Part shown: positions 15,254 through 24,623 of the stretch, one piece after another
Layout: each line of letters begins with the position of its first letter
Position numbering within the stretch: the first letter of the stretch is position 1
The notes under the pieces: generated by a model
What the model saw: the letters and a program-made list of their open reading frames with translations, nothing else
Database searches by the model: none
What the model was told of the DNA's origin: nothing
Position numbers and translations under genes: made by a program
Source of the DNA: Tamlana sp. I1
Lineage (GTDB): Bacteria > Bacteroidota > Bacteroidia > Flavobacteriales > Flavobacteriaceae
Direction of reading: 5' to 3'
Length of the DNA stretch: 64,000 bases
Assembly (NCBI RefSeq): GCF_015355625.1
Contig: NZ_JACLAF010000009.1
Span: forward strand, 155,243 to 219,242

Positions 15254-15281
15254 CAAATATAGCAAATACAAACGGCTTCAA
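15254..15281 (-). promoter_or_regulatory. fabG promoter (TTG-N17-TATATTTG)
   Basis: On the minus strand TTG (15281-15279), 17 nt, then TATATTTG (15261-15254): a full match to the flavobacterial TTG / TAnnTTTG promoter with allowed spacing. It lies just after the sucD terminator and about 110 bp before the fabG ATG. Confidence 0.6.
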
Positions 15282-15284
15282 ATA

Positions 15285-15315
15285 AAAAAACCTTACAAGA
15301 TTTGTAAGGTTTTTT
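15285..15315 (-). terminator. sucD terminator
   Basis: AAAAACCTTACAA pairs with TTGTAAGGTTTTT around loop GAT, with A/T runs on both sides. It lies 18 bp downstream of the sucD stop and upstream of the fabG promoter. Confidence 0.85.
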
Positions 15316-15332
15316 AAAACTTGATTTATGTT

Positions 15333-16205
15333 TTATGCTAAAACTTCAGCAACTTTTTTGCCAATTTCAGCAGGAGAATCAACCACGTGAATACCACATG
15401 CTCTCATAATTTTCTTCTTTGCTTGAGCTGTATCATCGCTACCACCAACAATTGCACCTGCGTGTCCCATTGTACGTCCAGCAGGAGCTGTTTCACCAGC
15501 AATAAAACCTACTACAGGTTTTTTACTTCCACTAGCTTTATACCAGTTTGCTGCATCAGCTTCTAACTGTCCACCAATTTCACCTATCATTACAACAGCT
15601 TCAGTTTCAGGATCGTTAATTAATAACTCCACCGCTTCTTTAGTTGTAGTTCCAATAATTGGATCTCCACCAATACCAATAGCAGTTGTAATTCCTAAAC
15701 CTTGTTTTACAACTTGATCTGCAGCTTCATAAGTTAAAGTTCCAGATTTAGAAACAATACCAACTTTACCTTTTTTGAAAACGAAACCTGGCATAATACC
15801 AACTTTAGCTTCACCAGGAGTAATTATTCCTGGGCAGTTAGGACCAATTAAACGACAATCTTTTCCTTTAATATAGTTTGACGCTGTAATCATATCAGCT
15901 ACAGGAATTCCTTCTGTAATAGTAATAATCACTTTTATTCCAGCATCGGCAGCCTCCATAATTGCATCGGCAGCAAATGCTGGCGGTACAAAAATAATAG
16001 TCGTATCTGCTCCTGCTTGTTCAACAGCTTCTAAAACCGTATTGAAAACAGGTCTGTCTAAATGCTTTTGTCCTCCTTTTCCTGGAGTAACTCCACCAAC
16101 AACGTTGGTTCCGTATTCAATCATTTGGCTTGCGTGGAAAGTCCCTTCGCTACCAGTGAATCCTTGAACAATAATTTTTGAATCTTTATTTACTAAAACA
16201 CTCAT
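15333..16205 (-). CDS. sucD: Succinate--CoA ligase, alpha subunit
   Basis: SucD binds CoA and carries the phosphohistidine of succinyl-CoA synthetase in the TCA cycle; the beta subunit SucC is not in the window. The 290-residue length is normal. Visible motifs: CoA-binding [57 protein letters not shown] and the active-site His248 in [13 protein letters not shown] terminator follows it and a TACATTTG box precedes it, so it is probably a single-gene transcript, separate from the lpx cluster upstream. Confidence 0.97.
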   Translation of the reverse strand: MSVLVNKDSKIIVQGFTGSEGTFHASQMIEYGTNVVGGVTPGKGGQKHLDRPVFNTVLEAVEQAGADTTIIFVPPAFAADAIMEAADAGIKVIITITEGIPVADMITASNYIKGKDCRLIGPNCPGIITPGEAKVGIMPGFVFKKGKVGIVSKSGTLTYEAADQVVKQGLGITTAIGIGGDPIIGTTTKEAVELLINDPETEAVVMIGEIGGQLEADAANWYKASGSKKPVVGFIAGETAPAGRTMGHAGAIVGGSDDTAQAKKKIMRACGIHVVDSPAEIGKKVAEVLA

Positions 16206-16238
16206 AAGTGATTATTTGGTTATTAATTTTAAAAAAAA

Positions 16239-16246
16239 CAAATGTA
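16239..16246 (-). promoter_or_regulatory. Candidate -7 box for sucD
   Basis: TACATTTG on the minus strand matches TAnnTTTG exactly, 34 bp before the sucD ATG, in the spacer after the lpxD-like gene. No clear TTG was found at the right distance, so support is partial. Confidence 0.35.
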
Positions 16247-16274
16247 ATTTTTTGAATTAACTTTTTATAAGAAA

Positions 16275-17216
16275 TTACACTTTTTTTGTTTTCAGAATAT
16301 CTAATATTTTTGGAATTTGCCTAATTGCAGCTAATTCTTTGAGCTTAACTCTAACTTCTTCAGCAGGGTAGCCAAAATATACCTTACCACCTTCTAAAGA
16401 TTTACTAATTCCAGATTGTGCTTGAACTACGGCTTTTTTTCCAATAGTAATACCACTTGTACAACCTACCTGCCCCCAAATGGTGACTTCATCTTCAATA
16501 ATAACACATCCAGCAATTCCAACTTGAGATGCGATTAAGCATTTTTTTCCTAGAACGGTGTCGTGTCCAATTTGAATTTGATTATCTAATTTGGAACCTT
16601 CTCCAATTGTAGTATCGCCTGTAACCCCTCTATCTATGGTACATGCAGCACCAATATCAACATGGTTTTCAATAACAACCCGTCCTCCAGATATTAATTG
16701 ATCGTAGCCTTCTGGACGCTTTTTGTAGTAAAAAGCATTGGCTCCTAATACAGTACCAGAATGAATGGTTACATGGTCGCCAATTATAGCATCATCATAA
16801 ATACTTACATTTGAATGAATGATGCAGTTATCGCCAATAACCACATTATTTCCTATGAAACAATTGGGTTGAATAATGGTGTTTTTACCAATTTTAGCTG
16901 ATGCTGAAATGGCAGAATCTGAAGCTACAAAAGGTTTAAAATGCGTTGTTAGTTTATTGAAATCTCTAAAAGGATCGTCGCTAATTAACAATGCTTTACC
17001 TTCTGGACATGCTACTTTTTTGTTAATTAAAACAATTGTAGCTGCCGACTCCAGTGCTTTGTTATAATATTTAGGATGATCGACAAATACAATATCGCCC
17101 GGTTCAACCACATGAATTTCATTCATGCCTAAAACAGGGAAATTAGAGTCGCCTACAAATTCACATTGAATTAAATGCGCTATTTGATTAAGCGTATGTG
17201 GTTTTGGAAATTTCAA
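16275..17216 (-). CDS. LpxD-like hexapeptide acyltransferase (second copy)
   Basis: A 313-residue left-handed beta-helix protein. It resembles UDP-3-O-acylglucosamine N-acyltransferase: an N-terminal substrate domain (residues about 1-95) and about ten hexapeptide turns such as [20 protein letters not shown]. The putative catalytic His is in [12 protein letters not shown]. It differs from the adjacent full-length LpxD (341 aa, 19975-21000) and is shorter at the C-terminus. It is the last gene of the lpx-efp cluster, 6 bp after efp. It may acylate another UDP-sugar or act as an alternative LpxD; which is not decided by sequence. Family assignment is secure. Confidence 0.85.
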   Translation of the reverse strand: MKFPKPHTLNQIAHLIQCEFVGDSNFPVLGMNEIHVVEPGDIVFVDHPKYYNKALESAATIVLINKKVACPEGKALLISDDPFRDFNKLTTHFKPFVASDSAISASAKIGKNTIIQPNCFIGNNVVIGDNCIIHSNVSIYDDAIIGDHVTIHSGTVLGANAFYYKKRPEGYDQLISGGRVVIENHVDIGAACTIDRGVTGDTTIGEGSKLDNQIQIGHDTVLGKKCLIASQVGIAGCVIIEDEVTIWGQVGCTSGITIGKKAVVQAQSGISKSLEGGKVYFGYPAEEVRVKLKELAAIRQIPKILDILKTKKV

Positions 17217-17222
17217 AGGGTA

Positions 17223-17789
17223 TTATTCTTTAACACGTTCTTTGTAAGTTCCTTTATCTGTTTCTACTTTAATTTTATCGCCTTCATTAATAAAAAGCGG
17301 TACGTTTACGGTAGCACCAGTTTCAACTGTAGCTGGTTTTGTAGCATTAGTTGCTGTGTTGCCTTTAACTCCAGGCTCGGTAGCAGTAACTTCTAAAATC
17401 ACACTTGCAGGCATTTCAACAGATAATGGTGCGTTGTCTTCAGAATTAATAATTACAGTTACAACCTCGCCTTCCTTCATCAATTCTGGGCTATCTAATG
17501 CTGCTTCAACTAATTGAATTTGACTGTAATCTTCAGTATTCATAAAATGATAATATTCACCATCATTGTATAAAAATTGAAATTTATGTGTTTCTACACG
17601 CACATCATCCAATTTATGACCTGCTGAAAACGTATTATCTATAACTTTTCCGTTGGTTACACTTTTTAGTTTTGTTCTAACAAAAGCAGGACCTTTCCCT
17701 GGTTTTACATGTAAAAACTCTACAATTTTAAAAATATCGTGATTATATCTTATGCATAATCCGTTTCTAATATCCGATGTTGTTGCCAT
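17223..17789 (-). CDS. efp: Elongation factor P
   Basis: EF-P relieves ribosome stalling at polyproline stretches. The 188-residue three-domain protein has the domain I tip loop VKPGKGPAFVRTKLK, with Lys32 at the position modified in many bacteria, and the C-terminal signature-like region GDKIKVETDKGTYKERVKE. It sits between lpxA (3 bp) and the second lpxD-like gene (6 bp), a conserved flavobacterial arrangement as I recall it. The tight spacing implies cotranscription with lipid A genes. Confidence 0.97.
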   Translation of the reverse strand: MATTSDIRNGLCIRYNHDIFKIVEFLHVKPGKGPAFVRTKLKSVTNGKVIDNTFSAGHKLDDVRVETHKFQFLYNDGEYYHFMNTEDYSQIQLVEAALDSPELMKEGEVVTVIINSEDNAPLSVEMPASVILEVTATEPGVKGNTATNATKPATVETGATVNVPLFINEGDKIKVETDKGTYKERVKE

Positions 17790-17792
17790 TAT

Positions 17793-18578
17793 TTAATTTG
17801 ATTTAAAATATCCTTTCATAATTCCACGATGCGAGTTCTTAATAAATTGAAGAATCTCATCACGTTCGGAAGTCGCTTCCATTTCTGCTTCAATAATTTC
17901 AGCAGCTTGTGTATTGTTATAATTTTTCTGATACAGTATTCTGTAAATATCCTGAACCTCTCTTATTTTTTCTGTTGAAAAACCTCTTCGTCTTAATCCA
18001 ACTGAATTAATTCCAACATAAGATAAAGGTTCGCGAGCTGCTTTTACAAAAGGTGGTACGTCTTTTCTAACCAAAGACCCTCCTGTTACAAAAGCATGAT
18101 TCCCAATAGATACAAATTGATGAACCGCCGTCATTCCTGCTAATACAACATAATCGCCAACAGTAATATGACCTGCAAGCGTGCTGTTATTTGAAAATAT
18201 ACAGTTGTTACCAACCACACAATCATGTGCAATATGACAGTAAGCCATGATAAGGCAATTATCGCCTACCACAGTTTTCATTCTATCGGTTGTACCTCTG
18301 TTAATAGTAACACATTCTCTAATGGTTACGTTATCGCCGATTTCAACAGTGGTTTCTTCATCGTTATATTTTAAATCCTGAGGAACAGCAGAAATTACTG
18401 ATCCTGGAAAAATATTACAGTTTTTACCAATGCGTGCACCTTCCATAATGGTAACGTTACTCCCTATCCAAGAGCCTTCACCAATTTTAACATTGTTATG
18501 AATGGTTGCAAAAGGTTCTATTACAACATTTTTTGCAATTTTGGCACCTGGGTGCACATATGCTAAAGGTTGATTCAT
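17793..18578 (-). CDS. lpxA: UDP-N-acetylglucosamine acyltransferase
   Basis: LpxA attaches the first (3-hydroxyacyl) chain to UDP-GlcNAc at the start of lipid A synthesis. The 261-residue protein consists of hexapeptide turns (VHPGAKIAKNVVIEPFATI and following) and a C-terminal helical region (GLRRRGFSTEKIREVQDIYR). The catalytic His118 is in MAYCHIAHDCVVGNN. LpxA-specific GSVISAVPQDLKY and TINRGT are also present. It is 3 bp from lpxC/fabZ upstream and from efp downstream. Confidence 0.97.
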   Translation of the reverse strand: MNQPLAYVHPGAKIAKNVVIEPFATIHNNVKIGEGSWIGSNVTIMEGARIGKNCNIFPGSVISAVPQDLKYNDEETTVEIGDNVTIRECVTINRGTTDRMKTVVGDNCLIMAYCHIAHDCVVGNNCIFSNNSTLAGHITVGDYVVLAGMTAVHQFVSIGNHAFVTGGSLVRKDVPPFVKAAREPLSYVGINSVGLRRRGFSTEKIREVQDIYRILYQKNYNNTQAAEIIEAEMEATSERDEILQFIKNSHRGIMKGYFKSN

Positions 18579-18581
18579 AAT

Positions 18582-19988
18582 TTATTTTACTTTAGAAATT
18601 TGTGCCATTAATTCTGCCTCTGCACACAACTTACCATTAGCGTAAGCGTATCCTTGCATATGACAAATTCCACGACGAATTGGTGTAATTAACGAGCACT
18701 TAAATATTAAAGTGTCTCCAGGAACCACCTTTTGCTTAAATTTAACATTATCCATTTTCATGAAAAAGGTTAAATAGTTCTCTGGATCTGGTACTGTATT
18801 TAATACTAAAATACCACCTGTTTGTGCCATTGCTTCACAAATTAATACCCCAGGCATAACTGGAGCTCCAGGAAAGTGCCCTTTAAAGAACTCCTCGTTC
18901 ATGGTGACATTTTTCAAGGCAGTCACATAAGTGTCTGTAAGTTCGAATACTTTATCGATTAACAGAAACGGTTGTCTATGTGGTAACATCGCCATAATTT
19001 GATTTACATCCATTAAAGGCGTTGCGTGTAAATCTATATTTGGAACATTATTTCTACGTTCGTTTTTAATAATTTTTGCTAATTTTTTAGCAAATTGTGT
19101 ATTAACAAAATGTCCAGGTTTATTAGCAATCACTTTTCCTCGAATTCGAGTACCAACTAAAGCTAAATCTCCTAAAACATCTAATAATTTATGTCTTGCC
19201 GCTTCATTTGGATGATGCAAGGTAAGATTATCTAAAATACCATTTGGTTTTATAGCTATAGTATCTTTTTTAAAGGCAACTTTTAATTTCTCCATAGTTT
19301 CTGGAGACAAAGCTTTATCGACATAAACAATGGCATTGTTTAAATCGCCACCTTTAATTAAACCATTTTCTAAAAGCATTTCAATTTCATGTAAAAAACT
19401 GAAAGTACGCGCATTAGAAATGTTTTTCTTAAAATCTGATATGGTGCTTAAAGTGGCATTTTGTGTACCTAATACTTTAGTACCAAAATCTACCATGGTA
19501 GTAATTTGATATTCATTTGCTGGCATGATAAGAATTTCGCTTCCAGAGTCTTCATCTACATACGATACAATATCTGTAACCACAAATTCTTCTCTACAAG
19601 AATCAAGATCAACAATGCCTGCTTTTTCTATAGCTTCAACAAAAAACTTAGACGAACCATCCATAATTGGTGGCTCTGATGCATTTAATTCAATAATCAC
19701 ATTATCTACATCCAGTCCTACTAGAGCAGCTAGAACGTGTTCTGATGTTTGAATAATAACGCCATTTTTCTCTAAACAAGTTCCGCGTTGCGTATTTGTA
19801 ACATAATTAGCATCGGCTTCAATTGATGGCTCACCTTCTAAATCTACGCGTTTAAATACTAATCCAGAATTAGCAACAGCAGGTTTAAAAGTTAAGGTTA
19901 CGTTTTTACCAGTATGTAACCCAACACCAGTTAAAGAAACAGTTTCTTTAATTGTTTTTTGTTTGATTTCAGTATTAACTATTCCCAT
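18582..19988 (-). CDS. lpxC: Bifunctional UDP-3-O-acyl-N-acetylglucosamine deacetylase / 3-hydroxyacyl-ACP dehydratase
   Basis: A natural LpxC-FabZ fusion of 468 residues, as found in Bacteroidota. The LpxC part (about 1-310) deacetylates the LpxA product with zinc; ligands are seen in [12 protein letters not shown] and [20 protein letters not shown]. The FabZ part (about 325-468) has [17 protein letters not shown] and the catalytic [20 protein letters not shown] (His and Glu). The fusion couples lipid A commitment and fatty-acid dehydration in one polypeptide. Its 5' end overlaps the lpxD 3' end by 14 bp. Confidence 0.97.
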   Translation of the reverse strand: MGIVNTEIKQKTIKETVSLTGVGLHTGKNVTLTFKPAVANSGLVFKRVDLEGEPSIEADANYVTNTQRGTCLEKNGVIIQTSEHVLAALVGLDVDNVIIELNASEPPIMDGSSKFFVEAIEKAGIVDLDSCREEFVVTDIVSYVDEDSGSEILIMPANEYQITTMVDFGTKVLGTQNATLSTISDFKKNISNARTFSFLHEIEMLLENGLIKGGDLNNAIVYVDKALSPETMEKLKVAFKKDTIAIKPNGILDNLTLHHPNEAARHKLLDVLGDLALVGTRIRGKVIANKPGHFVNTQFAKKLAKIIKNERRNNVPNIDLHATPLMDVNQIMAMLPHRQPFLLIDKVFELTDTYVTALKNVTMNEEFFKGHFPGAPVMPGVLICEAMAQTGGILVLNTVPDPENYLTFFMKMDNVKFKQKVVPGDTLIFKCSLITPIRRGICHMQGYAYANGKLCAEAELMAQISKVK

Positions 19989-21000
19989 TTATTTTTTGTA
20001 AATCATTAATGTTTTTAACAATATTCGGCAAGTTTTTAAAATGAACATATGCCTTATTATAGTCGTTTAGTTTAATTGCAGGAGAACCCTGTAAAGTTTC
20101 GTTATCTTGTACATTTCTTCCAATACCTGATTGTGCTTGCACCCTTACATTGTTTCCTATAGTGATATGCCCAGCTATACCAACCTGCCCACCTATTTGG
20201 CAATTCTTCCCTATTTTTGTAGAACCAGCAACTCCTGTTTGCGCAGCAATAACCGTATTTTCACCTATTTCAACATTATGCGCAATTTGAATTTGATTAT
20301 CTAATTTAACGCCTTTTCGAATAATAGTTGAACCTAGAGTTGCTCTATCAATAGTTGTAGCTGCTCCAATATCAACAAAATCCTCTATAATTACGTTACC
20401 TGTTTGTGGTACTTTATTGTAGCCTCCTTCTTCATTTGGTGCGTAACCAAAGCCATCGGCTCCAATAATACAACCAGAATTAACAATACAATTTTTTCCA
20501 ATAATACATTCTGCGTAAATTTTGGCTCCAGAAAAAACTATGGTGTTATCTCCAATAACAACATTGTCGCCAATGTATACATTCGGAAAAATTTTCACAT
20601 TATCCCCTAAAACAACATTATCAGATATATAACTAAACGCACCTATGTAAATGTTTTCTCCATAACTTGAAGACTCTGAAATATAAGACGGGTTTTCTAT
20701 ACCTAATTTATTCAGTTTAACTGAATTATAAAATTCTAAAATTTTAGAAAATGCTAAATAAGCATCATCTACTTTAATTAATGTTGTTTGTATGTCGTGT
20801 TCTGGCTTAAAAGTCTTGTTTACAATGGCAATCGAAGCTTTTGTGCTATATATGTGTGGTGTGTATTTAGGATTAGCTAAAAAAGTTAAAGCACCTTCAA
20901 ACCCTTCTTCGATTTTTGAAAGTTTTGAAACTTCAACGTTAGGGTTTCCTACAACATCACCTTCAAGTATTTCTGCTATTTGTTGTGCTGTAAATTTCAC
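19975..21000 (-). CDS. lpxD: UDP-3-O-(3-hydroxyacyl)glucosamine N-acyltransferase
   Basis: LpxD adds the second acyl chain after LpxC. The 341-residue length is standard. The N-terminal uridine-binding domain (about 1-100, [37 protein letters not shown]) precedes a long left-handed helix with [17 protein letters not shown] and the catalytic His in [18 protein letters not shown]-terminal helix follows from about 310. It is the first lpx gene after the HD-domain gene and overlaps lpxC/fabZ, showing translational coupling. A shorter paralogue lies at 16275-17216. Confidence 0.96.
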   Translation of the reverse strand: MKFTAQQIAEILEGDVVGNPNVEVSKLSKIEEGFEGALTFLANPKYTPHIYSTKASIAIVNKTFKPEHDIQTTLIKVDDAYLAFSKILEFYNSVKLNKLGIENPSYISESSSYGENIYIGAFSYISDNVVLGDNVKIFPNVYIGDNVVIGDNTIVFSGAKIYAECIIGKNCIVNSGCIIGADGFGYAPNEEGGYNKVPQTGNVIIEDFVDIGAATTIDRATLGSTIIRKGVKLDNQIQIAHNVEIGENTVIAAQTGVAGSTKIGKNCQIGGQVGIAGHITIGNNVRVQAQSGIGRNVQDNETLQGSPAIKLNDYNKAYVHFKNLPNIVKNINDLQKINGNS

Positions 21001-21033
21001 ACTATAAAGTTTGATGTTTTTGTTTCATTGTCG

Positions 21034-21041
21034 CAAAAATA
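21034..21041 (-). promoter_or_regulatory. Candidate -7 box upstream of lpxD
   Basis: TATTTTTG on the minus strand fits TAnnTTTG, 34 bp before the lpxD ATG in the 52-bp gap after the HD gene. No TTG at proper spacing was found. Confidence 0.3.
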
Positions 21042-21052
21042 GGAAAAATGTA

Positions 21053-22273
21053 CTAAAGTTTGTCCTTAGGATAACATATAAAATATTTAGTAACTGGTTT
21101 TGATAAGGCTTTAAGATTTAATTGATCGGAGGCTTTTACAATATCCTGAGTTTTACCAGATTTATGTAATATGGTAATTCGTTTTTCTTTTAATTGATAA
21201 GCCTGGTTAGAAATAGTACCTGTAAACACAAAGTATTCAGCTTCTTCTTTTGTGATTTTATATACCTCCATTAAGGCTTTTGTTCGTTTTTCAAGGCTCT
21301 TATCTTTAATATTTTTATTTCTAATTTTTATTTTAAGAAGATCTCGATTAATAATCATTTTACATAACTCACTCAGCACAAAATCGTCGTGATTTTGCCA
21401 ATCTTTCATTGCCGAAACAATATCATAATCGTCTAGTTTCGAAAAAATTTCAAGGGTTTCTTCGTTAAAATTTTCAATCGAAATTTTATTATTTAAAAAA
21501 TACTTTAAAGCTTCACTTGCATTTAATTTTTGTCCTAAATCATGCAATTCTTTAGCACGTTTTAATACCCGAATTAACAATTGCTCGGCAACCAACCCTG
21601 TTTTATGCAAATAAACTTGCCAATACATCAATCGGCGTGCAATGATAAACTTCTCGACACTATAAATGCCCTTTTCTTCAACCACCAATTCATCATCAAC
21701 AACATTTAACATGGTTATTAATCGCTCACTGTTTATGTTACCTTCTGCAACACCTGTATAAAAACTATCACGTTTTAAATAATCGGCACGATCCATATCC
21801 AATTGGCTAGAAATAAGCTGACACATAAATTTTCGAGAATATTCCCCTTTAAAAATCTGGATAGCAAGCGTTAAACTTCCGTTAAATTCGGCGTTTAAAC
21901 GCTCCATAAAAAGCAAGGATATTTCCTCATGAGACACGTTGTTTACTATACTGTGTTCCATAGCATGTGAAAAAGGACCATGACCAATATCGTGTAATAA
22001 AATCGCAATATACAGTCCTGTTTCTTCATCATCAGAGATTGTAACCCCCTTAAAACGCAGAACTTTAACGGCTTGCTGCATTAAATGCACACAACCTATG
22101 GCGTGATGAAATCTTGTATGATGTGCCCCAGGATAAACCAAATAAGACATGCCCATTTGGGTAATTCTTCGCAGTCTTTGGAAGTATTTATGTTGAATTA
22201 AATCGAATATAAGCGAATTTGGAATCGTAATAAATCCGTAAATTGGGTCGTTTAATATCTTAAGTTTGTTCAA
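21053..22273 (-). CDS. HD-domain phosphohydrolase-like protein
   Basis: A 406-residue HD-superfamily protein. Metal-binding residues are seen in HHTRFHHAIGCVHLM (first His), LLHDIGHGPFSHAMEHS (the HD pair and following His) and SSQLDMDRADYLKRDSFY (last Asp). The overall pattern is that of the dGTPase-like/SAMHD1-like housekeeping HD proteins that sit next to lpxD in many flavobacteria. Substrate is not known; a (d)NTP or other phosphorylated compound is likely. It is divergent from porX (40 bp between starts) and may head the lpx operon. Confidence 0.88.
   Translation of the reverse strand: MNKLKILNDPIYGFITIPNSLIFDLIQHKYFQRLRRITQMGMSYLVYPGAHHTRFHHAIGCVHLMQQAVKVLRFKGVTISDDEETGLYIAILLHDIGHGPFSHAMEHSIVNNVSHEEISLLFMERLNAEFNGSLTLAIQIFKGEYSRKFMCQLISSQLDMDRADYLKRDSFYTGVAEGNINSERLITMLNVVDDELVVEEKGIYSVEKFIIARRLMYWQVYLHKTGLVAEQLLIRVLKRAKELHDLGQKLNASEALKYFLNNKISIENFNEETLEIFSKLDDYDIVSAMKDWQNHDDFVLSELCKMIINRDLLKIKIRNKNIKDKSLEKRTKALMEVYKITKEEAEYFVFTGTISNQAYQLKEKRITILHKSGKTQDIVKASDQLNLKALSKPVTKYFICYPKDKL
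22261..22268 (+). promoter_or_regulatory. Candidate -7 box for porX
   Basis: TAAGTTTG matches TAnnTTTG and lies 45 bp before the porX ATG, inside the start of the divergent HD gene. An upstream TTG (22243-22245) is 15 nt away, slightly shorter than usual spacing. Confidence 0.35.
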
Positions 22274-22300
22274 ACTTTAACTTTTACAATTAAATATTTA

Positions 22301-22308
22301 CAAATATA
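22301..22308 (-). promoter_or_regulatory. Candidate -7 box for the HD gene
   Basis: TATATTTG on the minus strand is an exact TAnnTTTG match 27 bp before the HD gene ATG, within the 40-bp divergent gap. No well-placed TTG was found. Confidence 0.35.
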
Positions 22309-22313
22309 GCTAT

Positions 22314-23867
22314 ATGAACACAATAAAAATACTTTGGGTTGATGATGAAATTGATTTATTAAAACCTCATATTTTATTTCTTGAAAAGAAAAATTACAAA
22401 GTAACCAAATGTAAAAGTGGCACAGAAGCTATTGATGTTTTAGAGGAAGAAAACTTCGACATCGTTTTTTTAGATGAAAACATGCCCGGACTAACTGGCC
22501 TTGAAACTTTAAATGAAATTAAAGAGAAAAACGATCGACTTCCAGTGGTTATGATTACCAAAAGTGAAGAGGAATATATTATGGAAGAAGCTATTGGTAA
22601 CAAAATAGCCGATTACCTTATAAAACCCGTAAACCCTAATCAAATTCTATTAAGTTTAAAAAAGAATTTAGATCATTCCAGGTTGGTTTCAGAAAAAACA
22701 ACATCAAATTATCAACAAGAATTCAGAAAAATAGCTATGGATTTATCTATGGTTAATAATTATGAAGACTGGTGTACTTTATATCAAAAATTAATTTATT
22801 GGGAAATTCAATTAGAAGAAATTGAAGACCCAGGCATGTTTGAAATTTTAGAATCACAAAAAAACGAGGCTAACATTCAGTTCGGTAAGTTTATAGAGAA
22901 GAATTACGAAGATTGGTTTTCGCCAAATACCGATGCGCCAATCATGTCGCATACCTTATTTAGAGAGAAAATAGTTCCTGAAATTAGCAAAGAACAACCA
23001 ACGGTTTTAATTGTTATTGATAATTTACGGTACGATCAGTGGAAAGTTTTCGAACCTGTAATTAACAATTATTATAAAAAGGAAAAAGAAGAAGCCTTTT
23101 TCAGCATTTTACCTACAGCAACACAGTATGCTAGAAATGCTATATTTTCAGGGTTAATGCCAAGCGATATGGAAAAATTATTCCCTGAGTATTGGAAAAA
23201 TGATACCGATGAAGGTGGGAAAAATTTACATGAAGCCGATTTTCTAGAAACACAAATGAAACGTCTTGGCTTAACACACTTAAGTCATGAATACCATAAA
23301 ATCACCAATTTAAAATCGGGTAAAAAACTAGCTGAAAATTTCAAATCTTTAAAAGACAACGATTTATCGGTTATTGTATATAATTTTGTGGATATGCTTT
23401 CGCATTCTAAAACAGAAATGGAAGTTATCAAAGAATTAGCATCAAACGATAAAGCCTACAGATCTTTAACCCTGAGCTGGTTTAAAAACTCACCTCTGTT
23501 GGAAATGATTCAACAAGCACATCATTTGGGTTTCAAATTAATTTTAACAACCGATCACGGTACAATTAATGTGAAAAATCCATCAAAAGTCGTTGGTGAC
23601 AGAGACACCAGTTTAAACTTACGTTACAAAACAGGAAGAAGTTTAACGTACGACACCAAAGAGGTTTTGGTTGCTAAAAACCCTAAAGACATTCACCTGC
23701 CTGCTATTAATATGAGTAGTTCATTTATTTTTGCAAAAGGCGACTCCTTCTTTGCTTACCCTAATAATTACAACCATTACGTTAGTTATTTTAGAAACAC
23801 CTATCAACATGGTGGCGTTTCACTTCAAGAAATGATTATTCCATTTGTTGTATTTAATCCAAAGTAA
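22314..23867 (+). CDS. porX: T9SS response regulator PorX (receiver + PglZ-type domain)
   Basis: PorX is the response regulator that controls type IX secretion system genes with the sensor PorY. The 517-residue protein starts with a receiver domain (about 1-120): acidic pair Asp10/Asp11 in LWVDDEIDLL, phospho-acceptor Asp54 in DIVFLDENMPGL and the conserved Lys in YLIKPVNP. A linker is followed by a PglZ/alkaline-phosphatase-superfamily domain (about 220-515) with metal-site motifs VLIVIDNLRYDQW and ILTTDHGTINV. Its length and architecture match PorX. It begins a rightward unit with tsaE 30 bp downstream. A T9SS cargo lies at the other end of the window. Confidence 0.95.
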   Translation: MNTIKILWVDDEIDLLKPHILFLEKKNYKVTKCKSGTEAIDVLEEENFDIVFLDENMPGLTGLETLNEIKEKNDRLPVVMITKSEEEYIMEEAIGNKIADYLIKPVNPNQILLSLKKNLDHSRLVSEKTTSNYQQEFRKIAMDLSMVNNYEDWCTLYQKLIYWEIQLEEIEDPGMFEILESQKNEANIQFGKFIEKNYEDWFSPNTDAPIMSHTLFREKIVPEISKEQPTVLIVIDNLRYDQWKVFEPVINNYYKKEKEEAFFSILPTATQYARNAIFSGLMPSDMEKLFPEYWKNDTDEGGKNLHEADFLETQMKRLGLTHLSHEYHKITNLKSGKKLAENFKSLKDNDLSVIVYNFVDMLSHSKTEMEVIKELASNDKAYRSLTLSWFKNSPLLEMIQQAHHLGFKLILTTDHGTINVKNPSKVVGDRDTSLNLRYKTGRSLTYDTKEVLVAKNPKDIHLPAINMSSSFIFAKGDSFFAYPNNYNHYVSYFRNTYQHGGVSLQEMIIPFVVFNPK

Positions 23868-23897
23868 TAATATTGCGTAAGTTTTAATATAAATTTT

Positions 23898-24308
23898 TTG
23901 AATTTGGAAATTAGCTACGAACTAAATGATGTTGAGCAAGTTGCAAAAAACATCATTGAAAATGCAAATACAAAAACCATATTATTTTATGGCGAAATGG
24001 GAGTTGGAAAAACAACTCTAATAAAAAAAATAGTTGAAGTTTTAGGAAGTCAAGATGAAGTTAGCAGCCCTACTTTTTCAATTGTAAACGAATATCAATT
24101 GCAAAATGATAAAGTCTATCATTTTGACCTTTATCGTGTTAAAAGTACTAGTGAAGCTTACGATTTTGGTATTGAAGATTATTTATATTCAGATCACTGG
24201 AAACTTATAGAATGGCCAGAAAAAGTAGACATTGATTTATTTGAAGATTTTGATAAAATTGAACTTAAAATCGATTCAGATAACAAACGTATTTTAAAGC
24301 TAAACTAA
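23898..24308 (+). CDS. tsaE: tRNA threonylcarbamoyladenosine biosynthesis ATPase TsaE
   Basis: TsaE is the ATPase needed with TsaB, TsaC and TsaD for t6A37 modification of tRNAs that decode ANN codons. The 136-residue length is usual. Walker A is GEMGVGKTT (32-40). Further family blocks are SSPTFSIVNEYQ, YHFDLYRV and LIEWPEKVD. No ATG is available at the right place; the TTG at 23898 gives the correct N-terminus, with a second in-frame TTG two codons later. It is 30 bp downstream of porX and followed by a terminator-like structure. Confidence 0.95.
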   Translation: MNLEISYELNDVEQVAKNIIENANTKTILFYGEMGVGKTTLIKKIVEVLGSQDEVSSPTFSIVNEYQLQNDKVYHFDLYRVKSTSEAYDFGIEDYLYSDHWKLIEWPEKVDIDLFEDFDKIELKIDSDNKRILKLN

Positions 24309-24358
24309 AAATCCAGCTTAATTAAAATTGATTCTATCACATATTTTTATCGACTTCT

Positions 24359-24407
24359 AGAGGTTTACGGTAAACCCACAGCACTATTTTACCAAACCTC
24401 TTGTTTT
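24359..24407 (+). terminator. Terminator after tsaE
   Basis: AGAGGTTT-ac-GGTAAA pairs with TTTACC-AAACCTCT (14 bp with a 2-nt bulge) and is followed by TTGTTTT. A nested alternative, GGTTTAC-g-GTAAACC (24362-24376), competes for the left arm. It lies 50 bp past the tsaE stop. Confidence 0.6.
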
Positions 24408-24453
24408 AACATAATATTAACATTTTCAAAAAAACGTCAAATTCCCCTTTATT

Positions 24454-24461
24454 TATATTTG
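24454..24461 (+). promoter_or_regulatory. Candidate -7 box for the small membrane protein gene
   Basis: TATATTTG is an exact TAnnTTTG match 15 bp before the ATG at 24477. It comes directly after the tsaE terminator. No TTG at the right spacing is visible. Confidence 0.4.
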
Positions 24462-24476
24462 ATTAATAAAATATAA

Positions 24477-24623
24477 ATGAAAGAAAAAAAATACCCCCTC
24501 GCATTAGCTATATTTGGTCTTATGCTTTTTTCAGCCTATGTTGCAACTGAAATAAATTTTGATGAACAACAAACAGCCCAAATTGAAAAATCAAAAATCA
24601 AAAAAATACCTACATCTCGATAA
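24477..24623 (+). CDS. Small single-pass membrane protein (48 aa, tentative)
   Basis: A 48-codon ORF from ATG 24477 encodes a basic start (MKEKKYP), one hydrophobic helix (LALAIFGLMLFSAYVA, about 8-23) and a polar, Lys-rich tail ending in KKIPTSR. It follows a terminator and an exact -7 promoter box with a short leader, which argues that something starts here. It overlaps the next membrane-protein gene by 62 bp in another frame, which would be a long overlap. No family is recognised. It could be a real small protein or a coupling leader for the downstream gene. Confidence 0.5.
   Translation: MKEKKYPLALAIFGLMLFSAYVATEINFDEQQTAQIEKSKIKKIPTSR

Noticed and set aside
21053..22273. HD-domain protein as a defence or CBASS-like nuclease/phosphohydrolase
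   Set aside because: It is next to lpxD as in many flavobacteria and lacks any defence neighbours; housekeeping HD family is simpler.
22314..23867. PglZ domain as part of a BREX-type phage defence system
   Set aside because: It is fused to a receiver domain with intact phospho-acceptor Asp, has PorX length and architecture, and no BREX genes are nearby.
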